From positions 1-24,795 of the IMG/VR virus record IMGVR_UViG_3300017752_000151: 24,795 bases of DNA. One strand, given 5' to 3'. The stretch is from a virus. The notes under the pieces were generated by a model. It ran no database searches and was not told where the DNA came from. It saw nothing but the letters and a program-made list of their open reading frames with translations. A program made the translations under genes and the position numbers. Within the stretch, counting starts at the first letter, position 1. The number at the start of each line of letters is the position of its first letter. Below, piece by piece: positions 8,144 to 15,700 of the stretch.

Positions 8144-8665
8144 ATGGCAATAATACTACCAGGCGGGTTTAATATAACGAACAACGAACCAGCAGATGCA
8201 AGGTTTAGCGTTGAAAACGTTGCCGCTCGTTATGCTTTATCTTCAGCTAATGTATATGAAGGGTTAACTGTATATGAAAAGGATACTAATCGCTATTATG
8301 TACTAGTTGATGCAGCAAATCAAGGTAATGCAACAGGATGGAAAGAGATCTCCACCGGTAATGAACTATCTGGTTCATCTATTATAGGTTCTGATCTCTT
8401 AAATATACACAGTATAACAGGATCAGTAGGTATAACTGGATCACTTACATTACAAAACTCAGACCTTGAAGTTACAGGTTCGTTTAACCTACAGTTAGAT
8501 GGGGTTTCGAAGTATTTTTCTATTGATATAAACGGAGAAGAAAAAGTAAAAGTTAATAGTGAAGGAGTATTCCAACTTATATCACAAAGCTCTACTCCAA
8601 CCCCAGTAGAAGGAGGTATGTATTATGGTAATGATTATAATCTATACCTAGGAGTAAACGAATAA
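8144..8665 (+). CDS. Short fibre/decoration protein
   Basis: 173 residues. The N-terminal 70 residues (GGFNITNNEPADARFSVENV, RYALSSANVYEGLTVYEKDT, then YYVLVD and GWKEI) form a module that recurs at the start of structural proteins in marine phages, where it is likely a particle-attachment domain. The middle repeats 'ITGSVGITGSLTLQNSDLEVTGSFN' style strands in short pieces. The C-terminus has VKVNSEGVF and YYGNDYNLYLGVN, typical of a small beta-cap. It follows the previous gene after 3 nt and precedes a motif-bearing gap. Function is inferred from composition and context. Confidence 0.7.
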   Translation: MAIILPGGFNITNNEPADARFSVENVAARYALSSANVYEGLTVYEKDTNRYYVLVDAANQGNATGWKEISTGNELSGSSIIGSDLLNIHSITGSVGITGSLTLQNSDLEVTGSFNLQLDGVSKYFSIDINGEEKVKVNSEGVFQLISQSSTPTPVEGGMYYGNDYNLYLGVNE

Positions 8666-8672
8666 ACTGACA

Positions 8673-8679
8673 TATTTAT
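8673..8679 (+). promoter_or_regulatory. TATTTAT motif before 288-residue fibre gene
   Basis: In a 34-nt gap with no terminator, 20 nt before the start codon. The sequence after it (TAACATAACA) is A-rich, with no Shine-Dalgarno sequence. Confidence 0.38.
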
Positions 8680-8699
8680 TAACATAACAGTATTTTAGC

Positions 8700-9566
8700 A
8701 TGGCAACTTGGAAAAAGATAATAGTATCAGGGTCTTCGGCTAACCTAGCCAACTTACAAGTAGACTCTCTTTCGTCCGGTGTAGTAACTGGAGCATCAGG
8801 CAACTTAACAACCACACCTATAGCAGGTATTGGTAATATTGTTGCTACAGACGGTGCATTCGGTAACTTTAGTGGATCTTTTTCAGGTTCTTTTATAGGA
8901 GACGGCTCTCAGTTAACAGGATTAGTAACTAATCTAACCTTTAGCGGATCAGGCGCCACAGGAGGCGGTGATACTATCGATTTAAAAACAGATTCTCTCA
9001 AGTTTGAAGGTGGTAATAACTTATCAGCTACAGTAACTAACAATAAAGTTACTTATAACTTAGGATCGAGCATAGTTTCAAGTTCTGTATTAACTTCTAA
9101 CGCTCAAGGTCAAGCTGTATTAGTAACTAACGGGGTTTCTGGTTCAAATATTGATTTAGGTCTACAAACCACCGATGATGTAACGTTTAACAGTTTAAGC
9201 TTATCAGGAGATGCTGAAATAGACGGTAATCTTACAGTAAACGGTACATTAGCTTACTTAAACACCACAAATACTGAAATAAAAGACAAGTATATCCTTC
9301 TTAACTCAGGTTCAACTGATCCTGACACAGCAGGACTTGTTGTAGACCAAGGATCAGGTGCAGGAGATGCATTTTTATTCGATGCTACTGATTTAAGATG
9401 GGGTGTTAATAAAAACATTGCTGCAACCACAGGATCAGCTAATAGTGAAGCTCATATCTCTGTAGTAGTAGATGAAAATGATATAAACCACATAGATGAA
9501 GCGTATTACCAGAAAAACGGTAACATAAAAGTAGATAACACAGGTAATATTTTCATTTACTCATAA
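8700..9566 (+). CDS. Structural protein with WKK-VSGS handle
   Basis: 288 residues. It starts with MATWKKIIVSGSSANLANLQV, an N-terminal handle shared with the protein beginning at 9887. A GDGSQLTGL motif at 67-75 follows SFSGSF-type strands. Residues 177-235 contain LTVNGTLAYLNTTNTEIKDK followed by YILLNSG, AGLVVDQGSG and FLFDATDLRWGV, a block I recognise from structural proteins of cyanophages and other marine myophages. The C-terminus is short, without an evident receptor-binding domain. Likely a virion appendage subunit; whether it is tail or neck fibre cannot be told. Confidence 0.75.
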   Translation: MATWKKIIVSGSSANLANLQVDSLSSGVVTGASGNLTTTPIAGIGNIVATDGAFGNFSGSFSGSFIGDGSQLTGLVTNLTFSGSGATGGGDTIDLKTDSLKFEGGNNLSATVTNNKVTYNLGSSIVSSSVLTSNAQGQAVLVTNGVSGSNIDLGLQTTDDVTFNSLSLSGDAEIDGNLTVNGTLAYLNTTNTEIKDKYILLNSGSTDPDTAGLVVDQGSGAGDAFLFDATDLRWGVNKNIAATTGSANSEAHISVVVDENDINHIDEAYYQKNGNIKVDNTGNIFIYS

Positions 9567-9578
9567 AATAATAGTTAT

Positions 9579-9785
9579 ATGCCAGTTACGGCCAAAAAAG
9601 TTTTAAAAGGCGATGACGCCAAAGACATTATAGTAAACAAATCCATTTCTAAAAGCAATCTTACCAAAGCTGAACTTGAGTTTATACTTAATCACTTAAG
9701 AGATTCACAATATAAAGGTCATGAGTTCGAAAGATTTTATGTAGTATGGGTTAAGTTAAACTCCATGTTAGAAAAAATAAAATAG
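9579..9785 (+). CDS. Small conserved helical protein
   Basis: 68 residues, basic at the N-terminus (MPVTAKKVLKGDDAKD). The helical C-terminal pattern is LTKAELEFILNHLRDSQYKG followed by EFERFYVVWVKL. Similar short 'LT..E.EFIL..L..S.YKG' proteins occur in marine T4-like phages without known function; this statement is from memory. It differs in composition from the surrounding Ser/Gly-rich fibre genes and could be an assembly helper or fibre chaperone. A weak terminator-like hairpin follows. Confidence 0.7.
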   Translation: MPVTAKKVLKGDDAKDIIVNKSISKSNLTKAELEFILNHLRDSQYKGHEFERFYVVWVKLNSMLEKIK

Positions 9786-9792
9786 TTAGATT

Positions 9793-9808
9793 GGGCTTTA
9801 AGCCCTTT
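9793..9808 (+). terminator. Weak hairpin after small helical gene
   Basis: GGGC TTTAA GCCC stem-loop (the arms could extend to GGGCTT/AAGCCC) followed by only three T and then CCC. It is probably a partial or inefficient terminator. Confidence 0.45.
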
Positions 9809-9811
9809 CCC

Positions 9812-9818
9812 TATTTAT
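9812..9818 (+). promoter_or_regulatory. TATTTAT motif before 708-residue fibre gene
   Basis: Sits just after the weak hairpin and 68 nt before the start codon. The remaining leader contains two alternative short stems (9834-9863). Confidence 0.4.
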
Positions 9819-9833
9819 AAGAGTATATTATTG

Positions 9834-9863
9834 GCCTGAAAGGGAAGTGGGCAGGCAAACCTG
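9834..9863 (+). promoter_or_regulatory. Overlapping alternative leader stems
   Basis: GCCTG (9834-9838) can pair with CAGGC (9852-9856). CAGG (9852-9855) can instead pair with CCTG (9860-9863). The middle arm is shared, so only one stem can form at a time. The stems are only 4-5 bp, so a regulatory role is speculative. Confidence 0.2.
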
Positions 9864-9886
9864 TAACCAACCGTAATAAAGTAGAC

Positions 9887-12013
9887 ATGCCGAACTGGAA
9901 AAAACTGATTGTTAGTGGTTCTGACGCCGCTCTCAATAATCTTAATGTAACTAATGCTGTAACCGCTTCTTATTTTAAAGGAGATGGATCTGCATTAACT
10001 AATATACCAACAGCCGACGGCTTTCCTTACACAGGCTCAGCTTTAATATCAGGTTCTTTAACTGTAACAGGTTCAGTCTTAGTTTCAGGTAGCGTTACTG
10101 CTAACTCTTATATAGCTAAGAACGGTACAGGAACTCCTACTTTAACATCAGCTAATAGTATAATATTTAGCGGTTCAGAAGCAGCTATTTTTAAAGGACT
10201 GTCAATGAGACTGAATGCATTTACCAATGCTCAGACATCATCTTTGACATCTCAGAATGGTGATCTAATATTCAACTCAGACCGTAATAAAATACTTTTT
10301 TATACAGGTTCATCCTGGAAACACGTACTTGTTCAAGGAGATGCAGCTAATCTACCTGAAGGAGTAATATCAAGCTCAGCTCAAATAGATAACTTGTTCG
10401 ATATTGATGGTATCGTTTCATCTTCTGGGCAAATAACAGCATTAGGATTTATTTCACAATCTGCTGATGGATTTCCTTATACAGGATCTGCTATCATTAC
10501 AGGTTCTTTAAATGTAATAGGTCCATTAACTGCATCTAAGTTTGTAGGAGATGGTTCAGAACTTACAGGATTAACTTTTGCTCAATCAGTTACAGTAACT
10601 TCTACCTTTACTAGTTCAATAAGTACTAATGTATACCATGGATTCGATACTAGAAATATTTTAGTATCTGTTTATGATTTTAACTATGATCAAGTAATAC
10701 CAGCTCGAATAAGATTAACGGATACTAATAACGTAACAGTTGATTTTGCATCCACTACTTCTGGGCATATAGTTATAGCTAAAGGAGGACATATAGTATC
10801 CGGTACTCAAGAAGTATCAGAGTTAGCATCTTTTGCAGATACTTTTACTAATGCTACTTCCCACACAGCTACACATAACTTTAATACTAAAAATGTAGTA
10901 GTACAAGTTTATGATGAAAATGATTTTGTAATCATTCCTCAATCTATAGAACTTACTGATTTAAATACAGCAGTAATAGGATTTAGTTCACCTAAATCTG
11001 GAAATGTAGTAATAGGTAAAGCAGGACATATAGTTTCAAGCTCAGTTGACAATGCAGCAAATCTTGGAGGTCAACCTGGTACATATTATAGAAACTTTAA
11101 CAACCTAACTAATGTACCTAATGGTATTGTATCTTCATCTGACGCAATATATAATATTAGCGGTAGCATACTACCTTCTATAACAGAAGTATTTGATTTA
11201 GGATCTCCTACAAAAAGATGGAATGATTTATACTTAAGTGGATCAACTATCTACTTAGGTGCTACAAGACTTTCTTCAACTGGTAACCAGAATCTTGAAC
11301 TAAGAAACCATACTAATCAAAGAACAAACCTTATATTAGATGAACTGCATGTTGGAAAAACAACAGATACATCTATAATATTAAGACAGCATTCAGGAAG
11401 TTTATTAATACATCAATCAGGTTCTTCAAGTCCAATGCAAGTAGATTCTACTGCATCTTATGCATTAACAGCTTCCTACGCATTAAATGCAGCAGCTGGA
11501 GGTAGTGGAGCAGGATTTCCATTTAGCGGATCAGCTGTAATAACTGGTTCACTAACTGTAACTGAAGGAGGATTCGTTGGTGATGGTTCTGGATTAACAG
11601 GTGTAACAGCAACGATTGCTGAAACTGCTACTTTAGTAGATAACTTTACAAATGTTACATCACACCTTGCTACTCATAACTTTAATACTAAAAATGTATT
11701 AGTACAGGTATATAACGATAGTGATGAAGTGATTATACCATCAAGTATAAGCACTCCTAGCTTGTCGACAACCAGAGTTACATTCCCTGAAGCAGTAACA
11801 GGTAGAGTGGTAATAGCTAAAGGAGGACATATAGTATCAGGCTCAGGAGGAGGTGGAGGAGGCGGTTCTTCTGAACTATTAATGCACCCACAAACTCTTA
11901 ATAGTGATATAGTAGTACCAGATTTTTACAATGCACACTTGATTGGACCAATAGGACTTAATATGACATTAACGATTGGTGGCAGTTCAGTATTGAGTAT
12001 ATTAGAAAATTAA
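9887..12013 (+). CDS. Large modular fibre protein with three 67-aa repeats
   Basis: 708 residues. The N-terminus MPNWKKLIVSGSDAALNNL matches the handle of the protein at 8700. It then alternates three kinds of module. 'GFP-Y/F-T/S-GSA..TGSL' strands start at about 45, 195 and 543. GDGSxLTx motifs lie at 32-39, 221-228 and 565-572. Copies of a 67-residue beta-rich repeat lie at about 240-306, 319-385 and 586-652. SSSAQI/SSSGQI motifs occur at 162-183. Residues 425-535 hold a domain with FDLGSPTKRWNDLYLSG (widespread in phage fibres) and Ala/Ser/Tyr repeats. A seven-glycine linker at 654-660 precedes a short hydrophobic C-terminal tip. Probably a long tail fibre or similar host-contact protein; it is a paralogue of the protein at 18422. 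Confidence 0.8.
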   Translation: MPNWKKLIVSGSDAALNNLNVTNAVTASYFKGDGSALTNIPTADGFPYTGSALISGSLTVTGSVLVSGSVTANSYIAKNGTGTPTLTSANSIIFSGSEAAIFKGLSMRLNAFTNAQTSSLTSQNGDLIFNSDRNKILFYTGSSWKHVLVQGDAANLPEGVISSSAQIDNLFDIDGIVSSSGQITALGFISQSADGFPYTGSAIITGSLNVIGPLTASKFVGDGSELTGLTFAQSVTVTSTFTSSISTNVYHGFDTRNILVSVYDFNYDQVIPARIRLTDTNNVTVDFASTTSGHIVIAKGGHIVSGTQEVSELASFADTFTNATSHTATHNFNTKNVVVQVYDENDFVIIPQSIELTDLNTAVIGFSSPKSGNVVIGKAGHIVSSSVDNAANLGGQPGTYYRNFNNLTNVPNGIVSSSDAIYNISGSILPSITEVFDLGSPTKRWNDLYLSGSTIYLGATRLSSTGNQNLELRNHTNQRTNLILDELHVGKTTDTSIILRQHSGSLLIHQSGSSSPMQVDSTASYALTASYALNAAAGGSGAGFPFSGSAVITGSLTVTEGGFVGDGSGLTGVTATIAETATLVDNFTNVTSHLATHNFNTKNVLVQVYNDSDEVIIPSSISTPSLSTTRVTFPEAVTGRVVIAKGGHIVSGSGGGGGGGSSELLMHPQTLNSDIVVPDFYNAHLIGPIGLNMTLTIGGSSVLSILEN
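10604..10804 (+). repeat. 67-residue beta repeat, copy 1
   Basis: Residues 240-306 of the 708-residue protein. Pattern: TFTS, HGFDTRNILVSVYD, VIPARIRLTD, FASTTSGHIVIAKGGHIVSG. It is the most divergent copy in the N-terminal half of the module. Confidence 0.75.
10841..11041 (+). repeat. 67-residue beta repeat, copy 2
   Basis: Residues 319-385. Pattern: TFTNATSH, HNFNTKNVVVQVYDEND, IIPQSIELTD, SGNVVIGKAGHIVSS. It follows copy 1 after 12 residues. Confidence 0.75.
11642..11842 (+). repeat. 67-residue beta repeat, copy 3
   Basis: Residues 586-652. Pattern: NFTNVTSH, HNFNTKNVLVQVYNDSD, IIPSSI, TGRVVIAKGGHIVSGS. It is separated from copy 2 by about 200 residues and followed by the glycine linker. 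Confidence 0.75.
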
Positions 12014-12016
12014 ACA

Positions 12017-12023
12017 TATTTAT
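12017..12023 (+). promoter_or_regulatory. TATTTAT motif, 5 nt before start
   Basis: In a 15-nt gap, with only 5 nt between motif and ATG. It overlaps the palindrome TTTATATAAA. If it were a -10 element, the transcript would begin at or inside the start codon. Confidence 0.35.
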
Positions 12024-12028
12024 ATAAA

Positions 12029-12571
12029 ATGAGTATATTAAAAGTAAATACCATCCAGCCTTTCTCAGGTAATAAAGTTTCCATTACAGGAAACTCAGTT
12101 ATCTCTGGGTCATTTTCTGGATCTTTCGAAGGAGCATTTGATGGTACAGTAGAGTTTGTTGATCTAACAGGAAAGCCTACTCTAATATCTGGCTCAAATC
12201 AACTAGCAGGAACATCAATAGACGGAGACTTAACAGTTAACTCAACATTTAATATACTCTCTGCATCTCATGATTATCATCAAAACACAGATGCTGATAC
12301 AGGAACTGAAACGGTAGCGACATTAACAACCGGTTCTCACTCCTCAGCATTTTTTGATTACGTAGTAAGTGATGGAACGAATAGTAGAGCAGGAACAGTA
12401 ATGACTGCTTGGATTGGAACAAATATAACATATGCTGATACATCAACAGCAGATATAGGAAATACCGGTGATGTAGATTTAACTACTACAATAAGCGGTG
12501 CAAACGTACTCTTACAGGTAACTACTACTTCTGACAACTGGAATGTAAAAGCAGTAAGTAGGTTGCTTTAA
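12029..12571 (+). CDS. Fibre-like protein, MSILKVNTIQPFSG type
   Basis: 180 residues. The first 15 residues (MSILKVNTIQPFSG) are a recurrent start of marine phage fibre proteins, presumably an attachment segment. 'SGSFSGSFEGAF' strands and a DLTGKPTLISGSNQ element follow. The C-terminal domain, from about residue 95 (HSSAFFDYVVSDGTNSRAGT, then IGNTGDVDLTTTISGANVLL and WNVKAVSRLL), is a beta-sandwich type found at the distal ends of marine phage structural proteins. Probable short appendage protein with a compact distal domain. Confidence 0.75.
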   Translation: MSILKVNTIQPFSGNKVSITGNSVISGSFSGSFEGAFDGTVEFVDLTGKPTLISGSNQLAGTSIDGDLTVNSTFNILSASHDYHQNTDADTGTETVATLTTGSHSSAFFDYVVSDGTNSRAGTVMTAWIGTNITYADTSTADIGNTGDVDLTTTISGANVLLQVTTTSDNWNVKAVSRLL

Positions 12572-12579
12572 TATTGAAA

Positions 12580-12586
12580 TATTTAT
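12580..12586 (+). promoter_or_regulatory. TATTTAT motif inside 12-bp palindrome
   Basis: Four nt before the next ATG. It extends to the perfect palindrome TATTTATAAATA (12580-12591), which contains the T4 late promoter octamer TATAAATA on the + strand, overlapping the first base of the start codon. Confidence 0.4.
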
Positions 12587-12590
12587 AAAT

Positions 12591-12782
12591 ATGGCAAATC
12601 AAGTAGTACTAAGAAACGGGTTTACATCAATGCAAGATTCATTTGTAACAGGATCTTTGACTTCAACTGCAACGGTTGAAGGAAATATAGTAAACGCAAG
12701 AACAAACTTAACACAAGGAGGAGCAGACCAAACATTTGTAACAGATGGATTGGCAGCAGCTTTCGCAATAGCATTAGGATAA
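12591..12782 (+). CDS. Very small structural-type protein
   Basis: 63 residues, not recognised as a family. The composition (Ser/Thr/Gly/Ala, 'FVTGSLTSTATVEGN', 'LTQGGADQTFVTDGLAAAFAIALG') matches the neighbouring fibre genes, and the short alanine-rich C-terminal end is hydrophobic. It has its own motif-bearing gap on the left and 14 nt to the large gene on the right. It may be a fibre tip, a decoration peptide or a remnant of a longer fibre gene. Confidence 0.6.
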   Translation: MANQVVLRNGFTSMQDSFVTGSLTSTATVEGNIVNARTNLTQGGADQTFVTDGLAAAFAIALG

Positions 12783-12796
12783 AATAATATAATAAG

Positions 12797-15700
12797 ATGG
12801 CAAAATCGTTAGTAAATCACTATAGTGTAGACAGAGTCAATAACTCAATTTCCATTGAGAATAACGTTAGACCTGAAAGACTATTACTTATCTCAGATGT
12901 AGATAATAATAGAATACTCTACAACTTCGCTGTATCTGGATCAGGGATAACTTCCTCCTCTTTTGATAGAGTAACAGAATACACTAAATTCTTTATGCAG
13001 AAAAACCTGACTACCTTAGGTATAGATTCAGGTTCTAAACTGCAAATTTTTATAGAAAAGGATCATCAAGAAATAACACTAGATGAGACATATGTAGATC
13101 CGGTAAGTAAGATTAGAGTATCAAATCCGGAAAACCTTATTGATACTGACTTTGAATACGGACTTCAATCAACAAAATGGGAAACAGTAGAGTTATCTAA
13201 TAACGTGCCATCCTACTATATCTCAGATGCTGATTATGGAGTTAGTGGAGTAGTTCAAGTATCTTCAAAAGCAAACTCTGATATTATTACTGTTAGTACT
13301 ACTAATCCTCACAGGTTAGTTCAAGGTACTCCTTTAGATATAAGAGGGTTAAACTCACAAACAGCAGAAGGTAAATACTTAATCCAGACTGTAGTTGATG
13401 ATACTACATTTACTTACAAGTCTAGAGCTAGTCAAGGATCAACAGGTAGATTAGACGGTACATACACAGTTATTACTCCAGGACAGTTTTATGCTGGTTC
13501 TCAAATACCATTTGATAAAACCGCAGGTATAACAAGTGATGAAGCAGTTCAATCAACTGTAACAGTAACAACACCAAACGAACATGGATTTGTTTCTCAA
13601 TCCAACTTTTACTTAGTTAACTCTGTTTCTCCAAAAGTTCTCCAACTGGAAAATACTTCTGCAACAGCACCTGACGGTTTTCCATATGTAGATCCTGATA
13701 ATACAGTTCAAAGTGTTTTAAGAGCAGATGGCTCAAACACAGAAACTAAACAAATGAAATCTACTTATTCATTTAAGTTTAAGGCATCAGGAGTAGATGT
13801 TTCTAGTAATAAAATACTTTGGTCTAACAGTGACTTACGAGTTAATGACTGTATTTTATATGCACCTGCACAGGCAGACTCTCCTATTGGAGGTTTAGAA
13901 AGATTTCAACAGTACTATATTTCTTCTGTTGATGCATCAGGTATAACATTATCTACTACGTATAATGGATCAACAATAAACTTTACATCAGCAGGTACAT
14001 ATACCCACGGTAAAGGAAGTGTTCATTTATGTTATGAGGTTTACTATATGGATAGACCATATAATAATCCTAACAATAGATACTTTACTAGAAAATACTG
14101 GACAGGAACAGGATCAGGATGGGATAGAACAGCTGAAGCTGGATATTATAATGGTAACTACTGGGGTATAGGTAATACCCAACCCGAAGGAATCGCTTTC
14201 TTCTCACCAGTAGGTTCAAACTACACATCCTATGTAATGTCTCAACCATTTTATTCATCTGGTAGAAACTCGACATGTCAAATGCCTGAAGGAACGCATG
14301 CTAACCAAGCTAACTTCTTAGAAGACTGGACAATGTACAAACCGTACAGTAGATGTAATCCTAATAGCTATAGTCACTACGGTAATAGTTACATGCAAAT
14401 ATACTATTCATGGAGTGCTAGATGGAGTAACTATGCTTACACCACAGCCAACAGAAACGTATTCTATATACTACTGGAACAAGATCAAGAGCAAGACACC
14501 TTTTATGTAGAAAATCACGGTTTATCAGAAGGAACTACGGTTAATTTAGAAACCACTGGATCTTCTATTTACTACAGTAATCATAACGCAAGTTGGATTT
14601 CATTTAGCAACTCATCGTCAGTAGCTGATGGAGATTACACAGTAGAAGTACCTTCTAAAGATAGATTTAGATTAGTAAACGCAGATACTGGAGATAACTT
14701 CCGTATGATGAATGCGGATGGAGAGTATACATTTGTAGCTAATGTAGAAAAAGCTACAGCAAACTCATTTTATTCTGCAGAGCATGGATTATCAGATGAC
14801 GAGTCAGTAACATTTTCAGTACTGGCTGGAGGAACAATACCTACAACAGATACAGGAAGATTAACTATTAACTCTTCTAAAGATACCGGTAACGTTGATA
14901 TCTCCTGGACAGTATTTAAGAACTCATTAGAAGCTTACTTTGCTTCTAACTTATCAGGACATAAGGATATACTTATGGACGGACCAGATGCTAGAAATCC
15001 TATTCAAAATGGGGACTCCTCTGCAAACTCCACTTGGTTAAATAACTTCTTTTATGATGGTTTATATACTTACCATTACCAAAACGGAGGAGCTAGTACA
15101 GCCAATGCCGCTTCAACTTATACTTGGGGAGATGCAGTAGTAGATTTAGCTACAGGAACTAATAATGCTAGTTCAGGATTCAGTGCAAAAGGTACTAAAT
15201 ATGACTCAAATCAGACTACTAAGTTTTTTGGAGTATGTATGATGGCATCAAGAGTACTGCCTAGGAGTGGAATAGAGTTATATACTAGAACATATACCAG
15301 CTCCGGTCCAAATGATTATTCAAGATGGGCTGGCAGAAGTCATGCTGATAACTTCTATTCTGCAGGATACTATAATATAAGTAACTCTGGAGGAAGAGAC
15401 GGACACTGTCAGTTTGAGCTTGTACTATGGAATGAGAACTGGCAAACATCTAGTACAGCATATCACCAGGGGTACTTTAACAATAGTTCATCTGGATATG
15501 GATATACTTATGGAAACGAAGAAGGAAAATATGTAAAGTTCAACGCTATCTTTATGTTTGATAACGGTACATCTTTCAATAGTACTAGTTTCTACAACAT
15601 GATTGATTATTTAGTAACCGACTGGAAAACTAACTTTGCTAAACCATCGCTAACATCCGGTACTACATACAAAACTGAGGTAGTAACTAACGATCGATTC

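Noticed and set aside
11842-11870. GGAGGAGGTGGAGGAGGCGG tract as a ribosome binding or G-rich regulatory site
   Set aside because: It encodes the in-frame seven-glycine linker of the 708-aa protein and has no start codon at a suitable distance.
12249-12446. Minus-strand frame of 65 codons
   Set aside because: Opposite a supported fibre gene, with no recognisable pattern.
14088-14276. Minus-strand frame of 62 codons
   Set aside because: Opposite the conserved 1844-aa structural gene; no independent support.
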